Made by a program: the position numbers and the translations under genes. The notes beneath the pieces are model-generated. The model saw nothing but the letters and a program-made list of their open reading frames with translations. It was not told where the DNA came from and made no database searches. DNA of 64,000 nucleotides from PXAP01 sp046483315 (GTDB lineage Bacteria; Bacteroidota; Bacteroidia; Bacteroidales; PUMT01). Each line of letters begins with the position of its first letter. Positions within the stretch are counted from its first letter, which is position 1. The stretch covers positions 1 to 64,000 of the forward strand of contig JAWODJ010000122.1 of the NCBI GenBank assembly GCA_046483315.1, in the 5' to 3' direction. Below are positions 51,248 to 61,015 of the stretch, one piece after another.

Positions 51248-53641
51248 ATGAGGCTGAAATTAATTTTTCTGATCGTATTCATCCCATTTTTTTCTGCTTC
51301 GCAGGAATCAGTTAACAGCAAGCGGATTCTGAATGAGATTGTCAGTGACCTTGATCAATATATGGTTCAGGTCTCACATCATAAGTTATATCTGCATACC
51401 AACAAAGATCATTATAATTCAGGCGATGTAATCTGGTTTAAAGCATATCTGCTGGAGGCAGTTTCTCATAAGCCCGATACAAATGATGTCAACATCAATG
51501 TAGAACTAATAAATTCTGAAGGTGTTGTGATGGGTAAGCGTTTGCTGCTTTCTGAAAACGGTATTGCCATTGGCGACATGGATCTGCCGGTATCACTTCC
51601 TGATGACAATTATATGTTGCGGGCCTATACTGACCGGATGAAGAACTTTGATGAGTCTTTTTACTTCACAAAATATCTTTATATAAATAACCCGGGGTTT
51701 AAAAATTCAATTCCGCGTATTAAAGTTTGGTCGAACCGGAGATTTAACAGGCAACTTGAAAGGATGAAGAGTAATTTTGAGATAGCATTCTATCCCGAAG
51801 GAGGGGCCCTGGTAGAGGGTATACCTGTCATGGTTGCGTTTAAGTCTTTTGATGAACTGGGACAGGGTGTCAGGGCTTCAGGCAAGATAATTAACAGCAA
51901 CGGAGATGTTGTGGCAGATATTGAATCCGGCTTGGCAGGTAACGGAAGTTTTACATTTACTCCCCTTGCGGGCGAATCTTATGTTGCCAGGGTATCATTT
52001 CGTGGTGGAAGGAGCAGGGTTTTTGACCTCCCTGAGGTGCAAACTTCGGGAGTTGTTCTGAAAGTAAGAAGGGCTAATGACAGCTTATCAGTCGGTGTTG
52101 CATCCCGCAGCGGAACAGGCAATGCTTTTCCAGATGATGAAGTATTGCTTGTTGCACACTCAGGTGGGGAGCATATATATGGTGAAGTGATATCCCTGGA
52201 TAATGGTGAGGGAGGGGTTTCGATACCCGACAGGATATTTCCCTCAGGGATTGCCAGTTTTACTGTTTTTTCAACGGAAACCAGACCTCTTGCCCAACGT
52301 CTTTTTCTGGTTTATCATGACGATGATTTTCATTTTTTCCCGGCTGTTGTCAAGCAGGTGGTTGATGACAGGGAGCATTTCGGACTCATTATTGAGGTAT
52401 CAGACAAAGACAATAATCCCGTGCATGGCAGCTTCTCAGTTTCTTTTCTTACCGGTGAGACAGTCTATCCCGGTCTTCATGACAACATTGTAAGCTATAT
52501 GTTGTTAAGTTCCGATGTGAAGGGAATTGTTGAGAGTCCTGTTTCTTGTTTTGACACGATCAATAATGCTGATGCTTCATCAGATTTTCTTCTTGCTCAC
52601 GAATGGGAAAGATTCTCATGGGAAACAGTATTGTCGGAGGGTCACACAGAACCGGATTCCACTACGGCAGGAATTACAATAACCGGTAAACTGACAGAAC
52701 CTGCCGGTGATCAATCGCTGGGCAATTATCCTGTTGAGCTTGTGCTGGGGGATGACGATAGTGAAGTATTCACAACCAATACCAACAGGAGGGGTATATT
52801 TGAGTTTAATGAACTGGTTTTTTATGATGAAACACGTGCAACGTTTTCCAGTCAAAGGCTCAGGGAGGATTATCCTCCTGATATAGAGTTGTTTCGGACT
52901 AAAACGGAAGGATATGATTATATTCCCAATATGCACACCAGGAAGAAGAATATTACCAGTCGCGGAAATAACTGGAAACGGGTTTCCCGGGTTACCAGTT
53001 CCCCTTATTCTGAAGCTCCTGAATTAAAGGCATTGCCGGGACTATACGGAAGACCTGACCAGACAATCCTTATTGACCTGAATAATGTACGGCAGAATAC
53101 GGTTTATGAAGTCCTGCTGCACCGGGCCAAGGGACTTGATTTTGATGGCGGGCGTATTGTTTTCAGGGGACGTACAGATTTGCTTTTTGAACGTGAACCA
53201 ATGTTTATGCTTGACGGTGTGAGGACCGGCAGGAATGTTGTACTTGAATTATCACCCCTTGATGTGCAGCGAATTGAGATCTTCAGGGGGACAAGCAAAG
53301 CAGCCTTTGGCAGCTCCGGCTCGAGCGGTGTGATAATTGCATACAGCAGGAGGGCTGCAGATGAGGGTTTCAGTGATAAAAAGGAATATACCCTTATGGG
53401 TTATCACACTCCGAATGATTTTTACAGTGATATACCGGTAACCACCAGCGGTGTGGAAGATCAACCATTTGCCATAAGGACAATTAAATGGGACCCGGAA
53501 GTTGTTACCGACAGTGCCGGACAGGCCCTGATACCTATCCCGTCGATAGAAGGTCTGGGTCCTGTCAGGCTGGTGATTGAGGGAGTTGGTTTTGAAGGCG
53601 GATTCGGATCTGACTCATTTATTCTTAATTTTGATAAGTAG
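51248..53641 (+). CDS. A2M-like / TonB-plug protein without barrel (paralogue 1)
   Basis: A 797-residue exported protein. A signal peptide (about 1-18) is followed by a macroglobulin (MG2)-like domain (about 48-150: KLYLHTNKDHYNSGDVIWFKAYLL, NFDESFYFTKYLYINN) and further Ig-like domains, including IAFYPEGGALVEGIPVMVAFK. Next is a carboxypeptidase-regulatory-type domain (about 475-550), a TonB plug (about 617-702: VYEVLLHRAKGL, PMFMLDGV, RIEIFRGTSKAAFGSSGSSGVI), and a final Ig-like tail ending GVGFEGGFGSDSFILNF. No outer-membrane barrel follows the plug. ATG 51248 is chosen over TTG 51242. First of three tandem paralogues, divergent from an ECF/anti-sigma pair. Function unknown. Confidence 0.85.
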   Translation: MRLKLIFLIVFIPFFSASQESVNSKRILNEIVSDLDQYMVQVSHHKLYLHTNKDHYNSGDVIWFKAYLLEAVSHKPDTNDVNINVELINSEGVVMGKRLLLSENGIAIGDMDLPVSLPDDNYMLRAYTDRMKNFDESFYFTKYLYINNPGFKNSIPRIKVWSNRRFNRQLERMKSNFEIAFYPEGGALVEGIPVMVAFKSFDELGQGVRASGKIINSNGDVVADIESGLAGNGSFTFTPLAGESYVARVSFRGGRSRVFDLPEVQTSGVVLKVRRANDSLSVGVASRSGTGNAFPDDEVLLVAHSGGEHIYGEVISLDNGEGGVSIPDRIFPSGIASFTVFSTETRPLAQRLFLVYHDDDFHFFPAVVKQVVDDREHFGLIIEVSDKDNNPVHGSFSVSFLTGETVYPGLHDNIVSYMLLSSDVKGIVESPVSCFDTINNADASSDFLLAHEWERFSWETVLSEGHTEPDSTTAGITITGKLTEPAGDQSLGNYPVELVLGDDDSEVFTTNTNRRGIFEFNELVFYDETRATFSSQRLREDYPPDIELFRTKTEGYDYIPNMHTRKKNITSRGNNWKRVSRVTSSPYSEAPELKALPGLYGRPDQTILIDLNNVRQNTVYEVLLHRAKGLDFDGGRIVFRGRTDLLFEREPMFMLDGVRTGRNVVLELSPLDVQRIEIFRGTSKAAFGSSGSSGVIIAYSRRAADEGFSDKKEYTLMGYHTPNDFYSDIPVTTSGVEDQPFAIRTIKWDPEVVTDSAGQALIPIPSIEGLGPVRLVIEGVGFEGGFGSDSFILNFDK

Positions 53642-53780
53642 GGTTACAGTTCTTAATATCAGGAGTATTATGGTTTTTTAACAGTTACTGGCCCCCGGTT
53701 TTTTATTACCGTACCGATATAATTTTTACTTTTATGATTGGAAAACAGCATACCTCAAAACTGAAATAAAACCTATTGTT

Positions 53781-56177
53781 ATGATCCGGAAAATCTTAAT
53801 TACTTTATTGTTTGTCTTCTTGAAGATATGGATTGCAGAACCTCTGTTTTCCCAGGAGATTATATCGCCTGAAGATGCAGTTGAACAGAAAATCAACCGT
53901 TATATCGGTTATGTTTCTCCCCGGAAGGTATACCTTCATATAAATAAAACCCACTATGATGCCGGTGATGCAATCTGGTTTAAGGCATATCTGTTTAATG
54001 GAGTTGGACATTCACCTGATACTGCCAGCGTCAATCTTTATGTGGATCTTGTCAGCAGCACGGGAACCTTAATGGAAAGACGCATCCTGCTTGTTGAAAA
54101 TGGATTTGCTGAGGGTGATATCAGTTTGCCAAACGATATCCCTGACGGGAATTATAAGGTTGTTGCTTACACGGACTGGATGAGGAATTTTGGAGAGGAA
54201 TTTTATTTTAACAGGTATTTTTATATTCACAACCAAAGTTATGCCAGTATAATTCCCAGATCCGAGGCAAGGGCCAACAGGAGATTTAACAGGCAGATTG
54301 ATGATCTTAAAGATGTTACCAACATAGTTTTCTTCCCTGAGGGGGGGAGAATGGTCGATGGTGTTTCCGGCAGGGTGGCTTTTAAAGCTTTTGACGGACT
54401 GGGTCAGGGAATTGATGCCGAAGGCGAGATACTTGATGGCAGTTCCGTGGTTTTGGCCAGCTTTAACACAAATGATGCCGGTACCGGAAGCTTCGAACTT
54501 AAACCAGAAGCAGGTAAAGAATATATTGCGCAGGTCTCATTCAGCGGAGAAAGGCCCCAGGAATTTAATCTGCCCGAATCTCTTCCTGCCGGCACCGCTG
54601 TCAGGGTGGAGCAGGATGACACCAGTATAATGCTTAATATTGTCTCTACCCATGCTCCCGGAGATTTGAATTTTACCGGTGAGGTTATTGTTGTGGCTCA
54701 TACAAGGGGCAAACTGATACTTGGCGAATCAGTTCCTTTAAAGGATGGCAGGGCGTTATTGACTCTGCCAAAAGATGAGTTTCCATCAGGGGTGGCTCAC
54801 CTGACGGTCTTTAATAAAGACCTTAAACCTCTTGCTGAAAGGCTTGTATTCATTTTTCATGATGACACATTTGTATTTTATCCAGATGCAGGAAAACAAC
54901 AGGTAGGAGACAGGGAATATTATGTTATTAACCTTGATGTAACAGATAAGGATGGCGATCCTGTCGAGGGCCATTTTTCCATGTCAGTAATTCATACCGG
55001 AGATGATATGCCGGTTCTGGATGGCAATATAGTAAGCAATCTTTTAATTTCTTCAGATATTCCCGGGATTACAGAGGAAGCCCACAAGTATTTTGATCCT
55101 GAAAGAGATATGTCCCAAGCCATTGACCTGTTAATGATGACCAACGGATGGAGGAGATTCTCATGGGAAGATGTTCTTGCTTCTGAATTACCTGAAATTG
55201 ATCATATGCCACGGTCTTCACTGGCAATTTCAGGCGTTGCAATAGACCCTTCCAGGGATCAGCCGCTTCCGAATTTCCCTGTTAAACTTGAAATAACAGG
55301 TGAGGATAACGGTGAATGGGAGACAACTACTGACAATAGAGGTGTTTTCGTTTTTGACGGTCTTCAGTTTCATGATGATGTAAGGATCAGACTTTCAACT
55401 GACCGCCTGGTATCAAATCATCCGCCGGACCTGGTCTTGCATTCCAGGGAGACCAGGGGAACAGATTATGTGCCCAATACATTTACCCTGCCGCAACTGA
55501 TTACCCGCAGGGGCGAAGACTGGGAGAGGACACCGGGGGCAGGCATATCCCCATATTCCGATGAGATTGATGATCCCGCTGCACCACAACAATACGGAGT
55601 TCCTGACCAGACAGTCTATATTGATCGTGACAGCAAGCAGCCCAATATGTATGATATCCTTGTTACCAGGATAAGGGGACTGAATCATAATCTGCAGTTC
55701 AGGGGACCGACAAGTATTCAGTTAAGCAGCCAGCCACTGTTTCTTCTTGATGGTACGGAGGTAGGACAGAGTGCTTTTCTTAACCTTGATCCAAGATATG
55801 TAGAGCGCATTGAAGTTTTCGTCGGTCCCCGCGCATCGGTTTTCGGTGTCAGGGGTGCTTCCGGAGCTATTATTGGCTATACAAGGAGGGCAGGTGACCC
55901 GGGCTTAACCGATTATGAGGACTATCTGATACAGGGATATCATTCACCAAGGGAATATTATTCAGACTTAGTGTCCACCCAAACCGGCTATGATCAGAGG
56001 CAGGCCAGGGAAAGATCAGTTTACTGGGAACCGAATCTTGTTTCTGATGATTCCGGCAGCATGGTCACCTCCGTTCCGGCGGTCAGCACCCCCGGTATAC
56101 TTACTTTTATTATAGAGGGGGCAGGAGCAGAGGGGGGACTTGGTTTCGGAATCTTTTCAATCCGTTCATCCCGGTGA
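53781..56177 (+). CDS. A2M-like / TonB-plug protein without barrel (paralogue 2)
   Basis: A 798-residue paralogue of the proteins on both sides, colinear along its whole length. A signal peptide (about 1-25, ending LFSQ) precedes the MG2-like block KVYLHINKTHYDAGDAIWFKAYLF, FYFNRYFYIHN and NRRFNRQIDDL, then IVFFPEGGRMVDGVSGRVAFKAFDGLGQG. The plug region is at about 625-705 (PDQTVYIDRD, MYDILVTRIRGL, FLLDGTEVGQ, RIEVFVGPRASVFGVRGASGAI), followed by the trio's shared GYHSPREYYSD and a last Ig-like domain. The 139 bases before it hold no clear promoter, so read-through from paralogue 1 is possible. Its sequence has diverged enough for a separate ligand or partner. Confidence 0.85.
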   Translation: MIRKILITLLFVFLKIWIAEPLFSQEIISPEDAVEQKINRYIGYVSPRKVYLHINKTHYDAGDAIWFKAYLFNGVGHSPDTASVNLYVDLVSSTGTLMERRILLVENGFAEGDISLPNDIPDGNYKVVAYTDWMRNFGEEFYFNRYFYIHNQSYASIIPRSEARANRRFNRQIDDLKDVTNIVFFPEGGRMVDGVSGRVAFKAFDGLGQGIDAEGEILDGSSVVLASFNTNDAGTGSFELKPEAGKEYIAQVSFSGERPQEFNLPESLPAGTAVRVEQDDTSIMLNIVSTHAPGDLNFTGEVIVVAHTRGKLILGESVPLKDGRALLTLPKDEFPSGVAHLTVFNKDLKPLAERLVFIFHDDTFVFYPDAGKQQVGDREYYVINLDVTDKDGDPVEGHFSMSVIHTGDDMPVLDGNIVSNLLISSDIPGITEEAHKYFDPERDMSQAIDLLMMTNGWRRFSWEDVLASELPEIDHMPRSSLAISGVAIDPSRDQPLPNFPVKLEITGEDNGEWETTTDNRGVFVFDGLQFHDDVRIRLSTDRLVSNHPPDLVLHSRETRGTDYVPNTFTLPQLITRRGEDWERTPGAGISPYSDEIDDPAAPQQYGVPDQTVYIDRDSKQPNMYDILVTRIRGLNHNLQFRGPTSIQLSSQPLFLLDGTEVGQSAFLNLDPRYVERIEVFVGPRASVFGVRGASGAIIGYTRRAGDPGLTDYEDYLIQGYHSPREYYSDLVSTQTGYDQRQARERSVYWEPNLVSDDSGSMVTSVPAVSTPGILTFIIEGAGAEGGLGFGIFSIRSSR

Positions 56178-56225
56178 TCCGGGAGAAGAGAAATTCAAAT
56201 TGCAAATAAAAAAACATCTAAATAA

Positions 56226-58631
56226 ATGAGAATGAAAATGAAAACTATATTTATTATTGCTGCTCTTTTCATCGGGGCTCCCTCCGGCATTTTTGCAGAA
56301 CAAGCATACCAGGAAGGTGACGATCCGGGAAACAGGCTGGATCATTACACGCGTTATACCGAATCACGGAAACTGCATTTACAGTTCAATAAAAACCAGT
56401 ATAGCGCAGGTGACGGGATATGGTTCAGTGCATACCTCCTGAATTCCGTCACACACCTTCCCGATACTTCCAGAACCAACATTTATGTTGATCTTATCGA
56501 TGCAGATGGGGTGCTGATGGAAAAGCGCATTCTGCTGGCTGAGAACGGTTCTGCAGAAGGAGACATCAGTCTTCCGTTAACAATACCCGACGGAAACTAT
56601 CTTATACGTGCATATACAGACCGGATGAGGAATTTTGATGAAGAATTCTATTTCAAGCGGTACTTATATATAAGAAACGACAAGTATGAAGATATTATTC
56701 CACGCTCTGAGGTTCGTTCAAACAGGAGGTTCAACAGGAACCTTTCCAGGATGGAGGAAGAATATGATATTGCTTTTTTTCCTGAGGGTGGCGAACTGAT
56801 AGAAGGTGTAACCAACCGTTTAGCTTTCAGGGCAGTAAATGCACTGGGAGGAGGACTTGATGCCCAGGGCGTTGTTCTGGATGAACAGGGCAATGAAATT
56901 GTGCATTTCACTACAGTTTATGATGGAATGGGGAATTTTGAGCTTATACCGGAACCAGGTGTTTCATACAAGGCAAGTGTCAGTTTTAATGACAGCCGGC
57001 CCGTTGACTTTGAACTGCCTGCGGCAAGACGTGAAGGGGTGGCACTGAGGCTTGACAGGGAAGATGACAATATTCTTCTTACAGTTTCTTCCGGCATTTC
57101 TCATAGCCCGCAAAACAATATTGATGAAGTTATTGTTATTGCCCATACCAGGGGCAAGGTAAGGTATTATGAGAATATGCCGGTAACTGACGGTACTGCG
57201 AATGCAACTATTCCTCAGGATCTGTTTCCTTCAGGCATAGCTCATTTTACAGTTTTTTCTTCAAACAATATGCCTTTGGCCGAGAGGCTTGCTTTTATTG
57301 ACAGGAAAGACAGCTTTACCATTATACCACAGATTGTGAAACTGGAGCATGAACAGCAGGAATTTCTGGGACTGCAGATGGAAATAACCGATGAAACAGG
57401 GGATCCTGTTAAAGGTAATTTCTCTGTTTCAGTACTTACAGGAGATTTTGATTTTCCAGGTTCCGGGGGTAATATTTTAAGTAATATACTCCTTACATCC
57501 GATCTTAAGGGCGTAGTTAAAAATCCGCAGCATTATTTTGATCCTGCAAAAGAATTGAAGGATGAGCTGGATCTTTTAATGATGACCCATGGATGGAGAA
57601 GATTCGACTGGGAAACCGTTCTGTCAGGGAATATACCTGAAATGCCACACTCTCCTTCAGAAAGCCTTTCAATTGGTGGCAGGGTTACCGATCCTGCAAA
57701 AGATCAACCTGTAAGTAATCAGACAATTCAGCTGAAAGTGTTAAGCGGACATGATGATGTATATGAAACAACCACAGACGGGAGAGGGATGTTTGAGTTT
57801 GGAGGCCTTGAGTATCCTGACAATTACAGGGTTGAACTGTCAACCAACAGGCTGCCTGCCGGACATCCGCCTGAATTTGAGCTTTTTAAAGCTGATGTAA
57901 CGGGCTATGATTATACTCCCGGTATTTATACACGGGAGGAACGCATAACACAAAGGGGCAGTAACTGGAGCAGGGATTCCGATGCAGGCAGGTCGCCGTA
58001 TGCTGAATCTCCTGATCAGGGATCCACTCCCCGACGGTATGGTATTCCTGACCAGACTATTTTTATTGACCGGGACAAAGTAACACAGCGTACAGTATAT
58101 GATGTCCTTGTTCAAAGGGCCCAGGGTTTGCAGGTTTACGGTAACGAGATAATGTTCAGGGGGCCTTCCAGCATTAATTTAAGTTCTGAGCCAATGTTTA
58201 TGATTGACGGTGTGCAGTCATCCAAAGGGGCAGTATTAAGTCAGAATCCCCGTGATATTGAACGTATTGAACTCTACAGGGGAGCAAGCGCAGCAATGTT
58301 CGGAGTAAGGGGTGGTGCAGGGGTTATTATTACGTTTACACGGCAGGCCGGAGACAGGGGATTTCAGGATACCAGGGAGTATATGATGATAGGTTATCAT
58401 TCCCCCAGGGAGTATTATTCCGATATCCTTCCCTCTGCCACCGGTACATCCGATGAGGAAATGCCTGTCCGTACAATCCACTGGGAGGCTTTGGCTTTTT
58501 CGGGTGATGAGGATGATGAAACTGTTTACTTTCCTTATTATGAGGATGCAGGTAAAATGAAGATAGTAATTGAGGGGACAGGCAGTGAAGGAGGATTGGG
58601 ATTCGGAGAGTTTACCATAGAGATACGCTAA
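56226..58631 (+). CDS. A2M-like / TonB-plug protein without barrel (paralogue 3)
   Basis: An 801-residue third paralogue, 48 bases after the second. A signal peptide (about 1-23, IFAEQA) leads to KLHLQFNKNQYSAGDGIWFSAYLL, where the usual F-K-A is F-S-A, then FYFKRYLYIRND and IAFFPEGGELIEGVTNRLAFR. The plug region (about 610-700) has PDQTIFIDRD, VYDVLVQRAQGL, PMFMIDGVQ and RIELYRGASAAMFGVRGGAGVIITFTRQA, followed by GYHSPREYYSD. The tail carries an extra acidic insert (SGDEDDETVYF) before the final GTGSEGGLGFGEFTIEI. Transcription probably ends at the hairpin at 58641-58671. As for its sisters, no barrel is present and the role is unknown. Confidence 0.85.
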   Translation: MRMKMKTIFIIAALFIGAPSGIFAEQAYQEGDDPGNRLDHYTRYTESRKLHLQFNKNQYSAGDGIWFSAYLLNSVTHLPDTSRTNIYVDLIDADGVLMEKRILLAENGSAEGDISLPLTIPDGNYLIRAYTDRMRNFDEEFYFKRYLYIRNDKYEDIIPRSEVRSNRRFNRNLSRMEEEYDIAFFPEGGELIEGVTNRLAFRAVNALGGGLDAQGVVLDEQGNEIVHFTTVYDGMGNFELIPEPGVSYKASVSFNDSRPVDFELPAARREGVALRLDREDDNILLTVSSGISHSPQNNIDEVIVIAHTRGKVRYYENMPVTDGTANATIPQDLFPSGIAHFTVFSSNNMPLAERLAFIDRKDSFTIIPQIVKLEHEQQEFLGLQMEITDETGDPVKGNFSVSVLTGDFDFPGSGGNILSNILLTSDLKGVVKNPQHYFDPAKELKDELDLLMMTHGWRRFDWETVLSGNIPEMPHSPSESLSIGGRVTDPAKDQPVSNQTIQLKVLSGHDDVYETTTDGRGMFEFGGLEYPDNYRVELSTNRLPAGHPPEFELFKADVTGYDYTPGIYTREERITQRGSNWSRDSDAGRSPYAESPDQGSTPRRYGIPDQTIFIDRDKVTQRTVYDVLVQRAQGLQVYGNEIMFRGPSSINLSSEPMFMIDGVQSSKGAVLSQNPRDIERIELYRGASAAMFGVRGGAGVIITFTRQAGDRGFQDTREYMMIGYHSPREYYSDILPSATGTSDEEMPVRTIHWEALAFSGDEDDETVYFPYYEDAGKMKIVIEGTGSEGGLGFGEFTIEIR

Positions 58632-58640
58632 GGATATTAA

Positions 58641-58671
58641 ATGTGATTGTCCTTATGCAGGGCAATCACAT
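58641..58671. terminator. Hairpin terminator after the plug-protein trio
   Basis: ATGTGATTGTCC (58641-58652) / GGGCAATCACAT (58660-58671) forms a 12-base stem with one G-T pair and a 7-base loop, followed by ATTTATT. It lies 9 bases after the third plug gene and before the convergent lpdA, whose stop is at 58734. Confidence 0.65.
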
Positions 58672-58733
58672 ATTTATTCCCGCACCTGGAATATACATGA
58701 GCACAGCATGGAATGACCGGAACCGTTGGATTT

Positions 58734-60125
58734 TTAAAGATGGATCACTTCTCCGTAAGCTGCTGCTGCAGCTTCCATTACGGCTTCTGACATTGTAGGG
58801 TGGGGGTGTACCGATTTAATTATCTCATGAGCGGTTGTTTCAAGATTTTTTGCCGCAACAATTTCAGCAATCATTTCAGTAACATTTGCTCCTATCATGT
58901 GAGCCCCCAGGAGTTCACCGTACCTGGCATCAAATATCAGCTTTACAAAACCATCTTTTTCCCCGGCCGCGTTTGCTTTTCCCGATGCCGAGAACGGAAA
59001 CTTTCCCACTTTTATCTCAATACCCTTTTCTTTTGCCGCTTTTTCAGTAATGCCCACTGAGGCTACTTCCGGACTTGTATAGGTGCATGCCGGGATGTTA
59101 TTATAGTTCAGAGGTTCCGGGTTCAGCCCTGCTATCTTTTCCACGCAAATTATCCCTTCCGCGGAAGCTACATGAGCAAGAGCCGGTCCGCCTGCAATAT
59201 CTCCTATCGCATATATTCCTTCTGTATTTGTATTGTAAAACCCGTCTGTTTTTACTTTTTCGCCTTCCATTTCGATGCCAACCTCCTCCAGTCCGATTCC
59301 TCCCGTATTAGGTGTAATGCCAACTGCAGAAAGAATGATCTCCGCTTCAAGGGTCTCTTCCCCTTTGCCGGTTTTCACCTTTGCTTTACATATATCACCT
59401 TTTGTATTTACCGATTCTACCGAAGAACCTGTCATTACCTTTATTCCCATTTTTTTGAAAGATCTCCCAATTTGTGCCGATACCTCTTCATCTTCAAGTG
59501 GCAGAACTGCAGGAAGATATTCAACCAGGGTGACTTTTGTTCCCATGGAAGCATAGAACCATGCAAACTCACTTCCTATTGCCCCCGATCCGACAACTAT
59601 CATCGATTCGGGCAATTTATCCAGTGACATTGCCTCCCTGTAACCAATTATCTTCTTTCCGTCCTGCACCATTCCCGGCAATTCGCGGGATCTGGCTCCT
59701 GTGGCCAGTATTATATTTTTTGCCGTAACGGTGGTTCTGCTGTCATTTCCTGCAGTCACTTCGATACTGTTTTTTCCTGTCAGCTTTCCAAAACCTGCAA
59801 TATGTTCAATTTTGTTTTTTTTCATCAGGTACTGAACACCCTTGCTCATTCCATCTGCTACCTTCCTGCTTCTTTCGATCACTTTTTTGAAGTCTGCACT
59901 GAAACTTCCTTCAATAGTTATCCCGTAATCGGATGAGTGTTTCATGTAGTTATAAATCTGTGCACTTTTAAGAAGTGATTTGGTAGGTATGCAGCCCCAG
60001 TTAAGGCATACGCCTCCCTGTTTTTCTTTTTCGATAACTGCAACTTTCATTTTTAACTGGCTGGCCCTGATTGCGGCAACGTATCCGCCGGGCCCGCTTC
60101 CTAAAACTATCAGATCGTATTGCAT
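58734..60125 (-). CDS. lpdA: Dihydrolipoyl dehydrogenase
   Basis: E3 flavoprotein of 2-oxoacid dehydrogenase and/or glycine cleavage complexes (463 residues). The FAD-binding start is VLGSGPGGYVAAIRA (7-21). The redox disulfide is C40-C45 in GGVCLNWGCIPTKS. The NAD-binding motif is VVGSGAIGSEFAWFYASMGTKVTLVE, YAIGDIAGGPALAHVASAEG binds FAD, and the C-terminal HPHPTMSEAVMEAA supplies the catalytic His-Glu. The start lies 48 bases after the znuB-like gene on the same strand, so read-through from the metal-transport operon is possible. No other complex subunits are in the window. Confidence 0.95.
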   Translation of the reverse strand: MQYDLIVLGSGPGGYVAAIRASQLKMKVAVIEKEKQGGVCLNWGCIPTKSLLKSAQIYNYMKHSSDYGITIEGSFSADFKKVIERSRKVADGMSKGVQYLMKKNKIEHIAGFGKLTGKNSIEVTAGNDSRTTVTAKNIILATGARSRELPGMVQDGKKIIGYREAMSLDKLPESMIVVGSGAIGSEFAWFYASMGTKVTLVEYLPAVLPLEDEEVSAQIGRSFKKMGIKVMTGSSVESVNTKGDICKAKVKTGKGEETLEAEIILSAVGITPNTGGIGLEEVGIEMEGEKVKTDGFYNTNTEGIYAIGDIAGGPALAHVASAEGIICVEKIAGLNPEPLNYNNIPACTYTSPEVASVGITEKAAKEKGIEIKVGKFPFSASGKANAAGEKDGFVKLIFDARYGELLGAHMIGANVTEMIAEIVAAKNLETTAHEIIKSVHPHPTMSEAVMEAAAAAYGEVIHL

Positions 60126-60173
60126 AATTGTGTATTTAATATAATTAACAAAGAAACGGATTATTATTTATCG

Positions 60174-61013
60174 TCAGACAGCCTTATTTCTTTTAATACG
60201 TGTTACAATTATAGTGAACAATTTGACAACAATAAAAGCAAATACAAGAGACATTATAATTGCTGCCCCTGAGGGTATGTTGAAGCTGTATGATATCAGC
60301 AATCCTGTAAATGCACCAAACAAAGCAATAAGCACCGATAAAAACATGATATTCCTGAAGTTTTCTGTAAGCATATTTGCAATTGTCTGGGGCACAGTGA
60401 GAAGTGAGATAATCAGGATTATTCCTGCAACTTTAATGCTTAGAACAATTGTTACGGCAACAAGACTGATAAGCATGTAATTGATGAACTGGACGGGGGC
60501 CTTGTGTGTTTTTGCATATTCCTGATCGAAGGCAATGAATAGAATGACTTTATAGAAAAGGATGAAAAACGCGGTTACAATAACCGTCAATGCCACCATA
60601 AGCCATAAATCAAGGTTTGTTACCGTCAGAAGGCTTCCAAAGAGATATCCCATCAGGTTGGGAGCATAACCTGGGGTAAGCGAGATAAATATAATGCCCA
60701 GGGCCATTCCGAAAGCCCAGAATATCCCAATAAGCGAGTCTTCTCTCACTTTGGCTTTTTTGGCAAGGAATTCTATTCCGAGAGCTGAAAATACCGCGAA
60801 GACCAAAGCCGAGGTTATGGGATTGAAGCCAAAGAAATATCCTATTCCTATGCCGCCGAAAGAGGCATGGGTAATTCCTCCGCTTATAAAAACCAGTCTC
60901 CTGGAAACTATGTAAGTTCCTATTATACCACAGTTTATGCTTGTAAATAATGAGGCAAGCAGGGCATTTGAAAAAAATTTATAATGTAGCAGTTCAATGA
61001 ATGACTCTGACAT
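60174..61013 (-). CDS. Metal (Zn/Mn) ABC transporter permease
   Basis: A 279-residue inner-membrane permease of the ABC-3 (ZnuB/MntB) family with about eight membrane helices. Family blocks are FFSNALLASLFTSINCGIIGTYIVSRRLVFISGGITHASFGGIGIGYF at the N-terminus and VAGIILIISLLTVPQTIANMLT with PSGAAIIMS near the C-terminus. It forms the channel for the metal delivered by the binding protein at 61768. It begins 2 bases after the ATPase gene. A basic tail (TRIKRNKAV) is cytoplasmic. Confidence 0.94.
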   Translation of the reverse strand: MSESFIELLHYKFFSNALLASLFTSINCGIIGTYIVSRRLVFISGGITHASFGGIGIGYFFGFNPITSALVFAVFSALGIEFLAKKAKVREDSLIGIFWAFGMALGIIFISLTPGYAPNLMGYLFGSLLTVTNLDLWLMVALTVIVTAFFILFYKVILFIAFDQEYAKTHKAPVQFINYMLISLVAVTIVLSIKVAGIILIISLLTVPQTIANMLTENFRNIMFLSVLIALFGAFTGLLISYSFNIPSGAAIIMSLVFAFIVVKLFTIIVTRIKRNKAV

Positions 61014-61015
61014 TT

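Noticed and set aside
59172..59627. Plus-strand frame of 151 codons inside lpdA
   Set aside because: Antisense shadow of dihydrolipoyl dehydrogenase, with Cys/Arg/Phe-rich composition.
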